Both the position numbers and the translations under genes were made by a program. The notes below the pieces were generated by a model. The model ran no database searches. It saw only the letters and a program-made list of their open reading frames with translations, and was not told the origin of the DNA. From Stenocarpella maydis (Eukaryota > Ascomycota > Sordariomycetes > Diaporthales > Diaporthaceae), in NCBI GenBank assembly GCA_002270565.1, contig NQMI01000121.1:1-64000 (forward strand): a stretch of 64,000 bases of DNA. The letters are read 5' to 3'. Below are positions 59,495-64,000 of this stretch, piece after piece (the stretch's first letter is position 1; each line of letters begins with the position of its first letter).

Positions 59495-60077
59495 TTTTGC
59501 TGTATCAGGCACGGGCGCCCGCGATGGGGGGTGTTTTGGTTGAGCGGTGGAAGACTGTTGATGTGTGTGTAGGCGTCAAGACGTCAGGTCGCAAGAGTCG
59601 AGCCACGGGGCAGTGTTGGGGCGGTTGAGTTGCGTGGCAAGGAAGAGGAGTTGCCAGCCGCGGGCGAGGGATCGGAGAAGGAGGGGCTTGAGAAAGGCCT
59701 GGTTAGAAATACTCGAGCGGCTTTGCCAGACGGACGACCTATTGAGATGCAAAATCCCACAATAGGGTCGACGAGGCAGGAGTAATTAGTAAAAGTAAGG
59801 GAACGGGTCAAGAAGCTGTGCCATTCTACTCGCAGCCTCACGCATTGTCTCCTGGCTGGGGTGGGGCCCCTACTGTCCCTGACCAATCATCGCCACACTG
59901 GGCTGGGGGCAGCGAGGCCCATTCCAGAGCTCAAGTGCTCCTGCAGGCAGGGTTCTGGAGAGCTAGCAGCTTCGCCTTGTCTGGGCATTCAGATCTCTGT
60001 TCTGTCGTTGCAATCAGTGTAAATTGTTCCCACAAACAACTAGAGGTCCGTCGGACCTGGCCACTTCTGCATCATGG
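59495..60077. other. RTF1 upstream region and dehydrogenase 3' region
   Basis: 583 bases between the RTF1 start and the end of the dihydroorotate dehydrogenase gene. Both genes point left, so this is the RTF1 promoter plus the dehydrogenase 3' UTR. No gene is seen. Confidence 0.5.
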
Positions 60078-61097
60078 TCAAGCCCCCTTGAGGATGTCGC
60101 CGAAAATGCTCACGCCCTTGATTCCCAACCCCGTGCCCACACCCACAATGTCGGCACCGACAGCTTGCATTCTATCATACCCGGCACGGTCCAAGACTCC
60201 GCCCACGCCAATGATCTGAATATGATCTAAACCATTGCCCGCCTCATCTAGCATCCTCCGGATGGTCCTCACATTACCCAGGGCTAAGGGGTGCAATGGC
60301 GCGCCGGCCAACCCACCGATACCCGGTGCAGGTAGCGCAGGATCCGCGGACGCCTTCACCTCCGGGTCAGCGAGAAGCAGGCATGACCCGAGGGTATTGG
60401 TGGCTGTGATGAACGAAACTCGGCACACCCCTTCCCGGTCCTGCTGCGCCGAGGACTTGAGGGCGGAAAAGAGCTCCACGTACTCAGCCGCGCGTGTATA
60501 AGGTGGGGTCTTCAGACCAAACGGGATTCGCGGGATGAGTGGCTCAGATATGAGCTTCTGCAAGGCTGTCAGGTAGGACCTGAGCGAACCCCCGTTGTAG
60601 GCCGGTGGTGGCTTGTCCGGGATATTAGGACAGCTGAGGTTGATCTCCATGGCCAGCGGAAACGGAGTGCGTTTCCGCAGATGCGCGATGAGGGAGTAGC
60701 ATTGTGCCACCTCGTCGGGACTGCCAGTCACAGAGATAATAAACCCTTTCCCAGGCCGAGCAGAAGGCGACTCCGCTATCTGCCTTATAAAGCCGAGGTA
60801 GACCTCCAGAGGGTATGGGCTATACCCGAGTGTGTTGAGACTGGCGTTCTCATGGCCCTTCAGCTTGCTCCGGTCTTGCTCAGACTGGTGAGTGGCAGCG
60901 TCAAAGAGGGTGAATTGATGCTTCGATGAGTCATGGGCAAAGCCCGAGATCAGAGAGGTCCGAGTAGTCACAGCACCGGTATCGGGGCATTCGTAAAGCG
61001 CCCTGAGATCTTCCAGACTGGTGGCCCAGGGGTTCGCCGAGTTGACAAGGGGCAGGCTGACCTCGAGCGGCGGAGGTACAGTGACACTGGTGGCCAT
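60078..61097 (-). CDS. Dihydroorotate dehydrogenase, class 1A-like (cytosolic, fumarate type)
   Basis: A flavin enzyme of pyrimidine synthesis, with dihydroorotate to orotate as the family reaction. A single exon of 339 residues; no transit peptide or membrane helix, so it is not the mitochondrial class 2 enzyme. The FMN-binding barrel is complete. NPWATSLEDL is near the N-terminus, and NTLGYSPYPL is at 88-97. The active-site block EINLSCPNIP is at 151-160, with the class 1A catalytic Cys at 156. GLKTPPYT with the FMN Lys is at 194-201, TATNTLGS at 231-238, and the phosphate-binding GVGGVLDRAGYDR and GVGTGLGIKGV are near the end. In place of the Lys that follows the first barrel turn in bacterial class 1A enzymes (ITKSS) it has Arg (TTRTS). 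Residues 55-85 are an insert relative to bacterial forms. The physiological substrate should be treated as probable only. Confidence 0.85.
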   Translation of the reverse strand: MATSVTVPPPLEVSLPLVNSANPWATSLEDLRALYECPDTGAVTTRTSLISGFAHDSSKHQFTLFDAATHQSEQDRSKLKGHENASLNTLGYSPYPLEVYLGFIRQIAESPSARPGKGFIISVTGSPDEVAQCYSLIAHLRKRTPFPLAMEINLSCPNIPDKPPPAYNGGSLRSYLTALQKLISEPLIPRIPFGLKTPPYTRAAEYVELFSALKSSAQQDREGVCRVSFITATNTLGSCLLLADPEVKASADPALPAPGIGGLAGAPLHPLALGNVRTIRRMLDEAGNGLDHIQIIGVGGVLDRAGYDRMQAVGADIVGVGTGLGIKGVSIFGDILKGA

Positions 61098-61445
61098 GGC
61101 TGCTCGTGATGCGGTTCAAGGTCTCACCAGCCACAAGAAATCACGGAAAGAGGTCTTCTTTCGATGACTGAGAGCCTCTGCCAGAGGAGTTAGCAGCAGT
61201 CTCCCGAGGGATTACGTCCAGATGAAGGAGGTTATCCTGGCAGGGTACAGTTCATGGCCAGCGGGGTCCGGCACGATAAGATAAGAGGCTAGGTGTACCA
61301 AGGCAAGGCCGTCGTTAAAGTACCAAGTTTGAGGGTCTCACCATTGGCATTATGTGTTGCAAAACTTAGTTGACTTACTATCTGCTCTCCTTGCTCTTGA
61401 TTCCCACATGTCAATTTCATAGCCAGGTGATCAGAGACAACGGGC
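61098..61445. other. Upstream region of the dehydrogenase gene
   Basis: 348 bases between the dehydrogenase start and the SFM1 stop codon, both transcribed leftward. No gene is seen. It must hold the dehydrogenase promoter and the SFM1 3' UTR. Confidence 0.5.
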
Positions 61446-62346
61446 CTAGAATAAGTCATCTATCGCCTTGTCGGCGTCCTTCCCAATCAACTCCCTCATG
61501 CCCTGCAGGCGAGCATCAGTACTTGCGAGGAAGGGAGACATGGTGTGCGTCTAAGATCATACCTTTGGCATGATAGGTTGGCCATCTTCTCCCTTGACGT
61601 AGCGAAATGGCATCTCAGTGCTCTCGTGCTCGTTGATTTTCAACTCTGGATGGTCGACGTAGGGAATGTCCTTGAGGGGAACTGTTGACAGGTCAGCCCG
61701 ATTCGGGGCTGGTTCCCGCGGCATCGCCAGGAAGAAATGAAGAAATAAAACCCAAGCACTGACGTTGTTGCTGAATCACCATGCGCGTCACCCGCACAGC
61801 GGTGTCGGTAGTCATCTGGACAGGACCGAGTCGGCGGCCTGTGAAGCCTTTTCTTCTCAACTCAGAGGTCCGATCTAGTCAGATTTCATAAGCAATCCTG
61901 CAGTGTTTCACGCAAATCACAGCACGCGTGAGAATTACCTCGTGGTGGGTCATCGCCTGTTCCGCTCACAGCCATTAGAATCAAGCCAGGCAACATGTGG
62001 GGACTGGAGTGTAAATCGCACCTAGAATGCCGCCAAACAGAAAGGAGCCGAACTCATGGGCATCCTCGGGCGAGAGGTCCTTCCCAGCCGCCGGGTCAAG
62101 CAGGCACACCGTGTCCTTGGTCGCGGCGTAGATGTTCTCGACGCTGTCCTGGGTTGCCTTGAAGACCGGGATGGCCTTGAGAGGCTCGGGGACCTTGAAC
62201 CCGTCCGGCAGGGACGAGAGGGTGAAGCTGCTCCCCGAGTCCAGGGACTCCTCAGCGATGGCGATGTACTCCAGCTCAGACCAAGGGCCGAGCTCTGGGT
62301 CGAGGTGCTCGACGACGTAGACCTTGCCGCCGACGTTTGGTGCCAT
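61446..62346 (-). CDS. sfm1: Protein arginine methyltransferase SFM1 (SPOUT fold)
   Basis: SFM1 is a SPOUT-class methyltransferase that modifies an arginine of ribosomal protein Rps3. There are five exons: 62022-62346, 61939-61956, 61874 down to 61764, 61681 down to 61563, and 61502 down to 61446. Introns are 60-82 bases and the frame is kept through every join. Exon two is a micro-exon of only 18 bases encoding DDPPR. The product is 209 residues, close to the yeast protein. Conserved parts are VYVVEHLDPELGPWSELEY at the N-terminus, VCLLDPAAGKDLSP, FLFGGILGDDPPRDRTSEL (knotted SAM site), GFTGRRLGPVQMTTDTAV and IPYVDHPELKIN. The C-terminus is MPKGMRELIGKDADKAIDD. If introns one and two were not removed, the reading frame would stop soon after GGILG. 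Confidence 0.93.
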
Positions 62347-63519
62347 TGTCGACCTTGGCGTGGCCGGTTTCCCTGACTGGTACGGTGATATCCTTGCTTG
62401 ATTATTTAAATCAGTTTGGCAATGATGTCTTGGAACAGAGTTGGAATGAGTGAGGATTCAACGAGCCCAGGATGGAGAATATTGCGAGAATTGTTTTTTT
62501 TTCTTTTCTTTTTTGATGAGGATGGCGTGGATGAATTTTGTCTACCTGGGTACTTCCAAGGGTGCCGCCCACATGCCTGAATGGGTTGGTCCTCGATAAA
62601 TCCACACACAATGCTTAGCGTCTCGTCCTTGGCATTCTGCCCTACAAGGACTCGCATCTGCAATAACATGACGGCTCATGTCGCACGCCCAAATCCACTC
62701 ACCTTGGGCCATCGGAGAGGATTTGCATATCGAAGGCCTAGATCCCACCGTCTATCGGAACGGCTGCAAGCTGAAACGGCTGGCCAGCCCTGCTGGTGCT
62801 TCCACACAGGGATCACATGTGTTGGCTGGGCTGCGGTTTGGTCCAGGGAGGACATCTGCATCTGGGTTTGAATAAGCAGACGGCACGCTGCATTAGGAGA
62901 TGCGCGGCAGACAGACAGACAGACAGACAGACTATGGACGTCAAACTCGGCATCGATGAACAAGTAAAGTACTGACTCATGTGTCCTTCGAGTCTGCGGT
63001 ACATTTATTACCCATTATCTTACTTACTGCCTGGGTGGGATTCGGTTCAAGAATCCTGATTCCCATCGTTTGGTCTTACACGGTTATCCGGACAGCCGGC
63101 TATGGGGTCCATAAATCTGTTCTGCACTTGTATCAATTGATTGATATACACTACATCTGTACAGGGCCACGCCGCGCTGCCGCCCTCCCGAGGACCCCTG
63201 CCTCCCGGGGCTCAAACACCAGATTCCCTTACAGGGGGAATCTGGGGAGTGAGATCTGTCACCACAGACAGCAGTACAACCCGTCAGTCCCGACCGTAGT
63301 CCATCTTTCCAATCATCCACCACCCACCATCTTTCGACAGACACCACCCACCGATTTCCGACGTCTTCACGCCCAGAGAACACCCTCCTTTTTTTTTCGA
63401 CACCATCGCCTTCTGCATCGCCAATGAGTCCTGTGGTGCACAAGGCCTAGCAGCAAAGTCGCCCTTCCTCGCCCCTGGACCCATTTGGGTCAGCCTTCCA
63501 CCACGGAAGAGCCACCACC
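62347..63519. other. Shared upstream region of SFM1 and KEX1
   Basis: About 1.2 kb between divergent start codons. It contains a (GACA)n tract at 62908-62932 and T-rich patches. The frames within it have no domains. The last 200 bases before KEX1 are C-rich and probably 5' UTR. Confidence 0.55.
62908..62932. repeat. (CAGA)n tetranucleotide repeat
   Basis: Six CAGA units in the upstream region shared by SFM1 and KEX1. Confidence 0.95.
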
Positions 63520-64000
63520 ATGACTTTTCTCAGGCGGCTGAGGGTGCCATCCGCGGCAGCCCTCCTCGCTGCAACTGCCCTGCCATGGCTAGGCGCCGTT
63601 AGCGCACAGAAGAGCGCCGCCGACTACTTTGTCCATGAGCTGCCCGGCGCTCCACCGACGCCCTTCATCAAGATGCATGCTGGGTAAGCACTGCCATCCC
63701 GCCGAGCACTCCCGGGGGGGGGGGGAGATCAAGCTGCTGACACGCCTTCGTTCTTGAACAGACACATCGAGGTCACGCCCGAACACAACGGAAACCTTTT
63801 CTTCTGGCACTACCAGAACCAACACATTGCTAACAGACAACGAACAGTCATCTGGCTGAATGGCGGCCCGGGTTGCAGCTCCGAGGACGGCGGCCTGATG
63901 GAGATTGGTCCCTACCGCCTGAAGGATGACAAGACCCTGACAATTAATGATGGGTCGTGGCATGAGTTTGCAAACCTGCTCTTTGTCGACAACCCTGTCG
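63520..64000 (+). CDS. kex1: KEX1 pheromone-processing carboxypeptidase, 5' part
   Basis: KEX1 is a Golgi serine carboxypeptidase that trims Lys/Arg from peptides after Kex2 cleavage. The first exon is 63520-63683 and the second starts at 63762 and runs off the window. The 78-base intron contains a G run at 63715-63725. About 134 residues are visible. A signal peptide covers about residues 1-30 (basic start, then [16 protein letters not shown]). [14 protein letters not shown] and [20 protein letters not shown] are typical of the family. The signature [20 protein letters not shown] is at residues 87-106. The catalytic Ser (GESYAG), Asp and His, and the C-terminal membrane anchor, lie outside the window. 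The start has a CACC context. Confidence 0.93.

Overview
The window is nuclear DNA from a filamentous ascomycete (Pezizomycotina, most probably Sordariomycetes). Genes are split by short introns of about 50-250 bases with GT..AG ends and CTAAC/CTGAC branch sites. A nuclear tRNA-Glu carries an intron at the canonical 37/38 position. Housekeeping proteins have typical ascomycete architecture (RPN9, NUO-40, VTC1, PCT1, RTF1, SFM1, KEX1). The left end is an AT-rich block of transposon DNA whose decay pattern (C to T changes, CAA/CAG turned into stops) fits repeat-induced point mutation (RIP).

Layout. 1-6.1 kb: AT-rich remains of a Ty3/gypsy-type retrotransposon on the minus strand (RNase H, reverse transcriptase and gag zinc knuckle still readable). 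It is interrupted by an unmutated LTR-like sequence (2289-2840) and flanked by an element with long terminal inverted repeats. 6.1-8.6 kb: decayed sequence and tRNA-Glu(UUC). 8.6-12.7 kb: divergently transcribed RPN9 (proteasome lid) and NUO-40 (complex I), then a 5' fragment of an EFM5-type methyltransferase gene. 13.9-25 kb: a 500-residue orphan, an Rrg1/EFM2-like methyltransferase, a protein-kinase-like pseudogene, a low-complexity orphan and a secreted orphan with dibasic sites. 25-39.3 kb: about 14 kb with no recognisable conserved gene, dense in microsatellites and in copies of the 9-mer TACGGAGTA; it holds one candidate small secreted peptide. 39.3-48.1 kb: an ELL-like elongation factor, a relic of a FAD-linked oxidase, VTC1 (polyphosphate/V-ATPase complex) and a Tctex1 dynein light chain. 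48-64 kb: an F-box protein, PCT1 (phosphatidylcholine synthesis), RTF1 (PAF complex), a class 1A-type dihydroorotate dehydrogenase, SFM1 (arginine methyltransferase) and the start of KEX1.

The genes are mostly unrelated housekeeping functions, so no operon or biosynthetic cluster is evident. Two transcription-elongation genes (ELL-like, RTF1) and three translation-related methyltransferase genes (EFM5 fragment, Rrg1-like, SFM1) share the window, but this looks coincidental. The least explained parts are the inverted-repeat element with an internal telomere-like tract, the TACGGAGTA palindrome family, the two possible Kex2-processed precursors and the truncated EFM5 gene.

Limits: all homology calls rest on reading translations by eye. 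Intron boundaries were chosen from consensus sites plus reading-frame continuity. No search was run.
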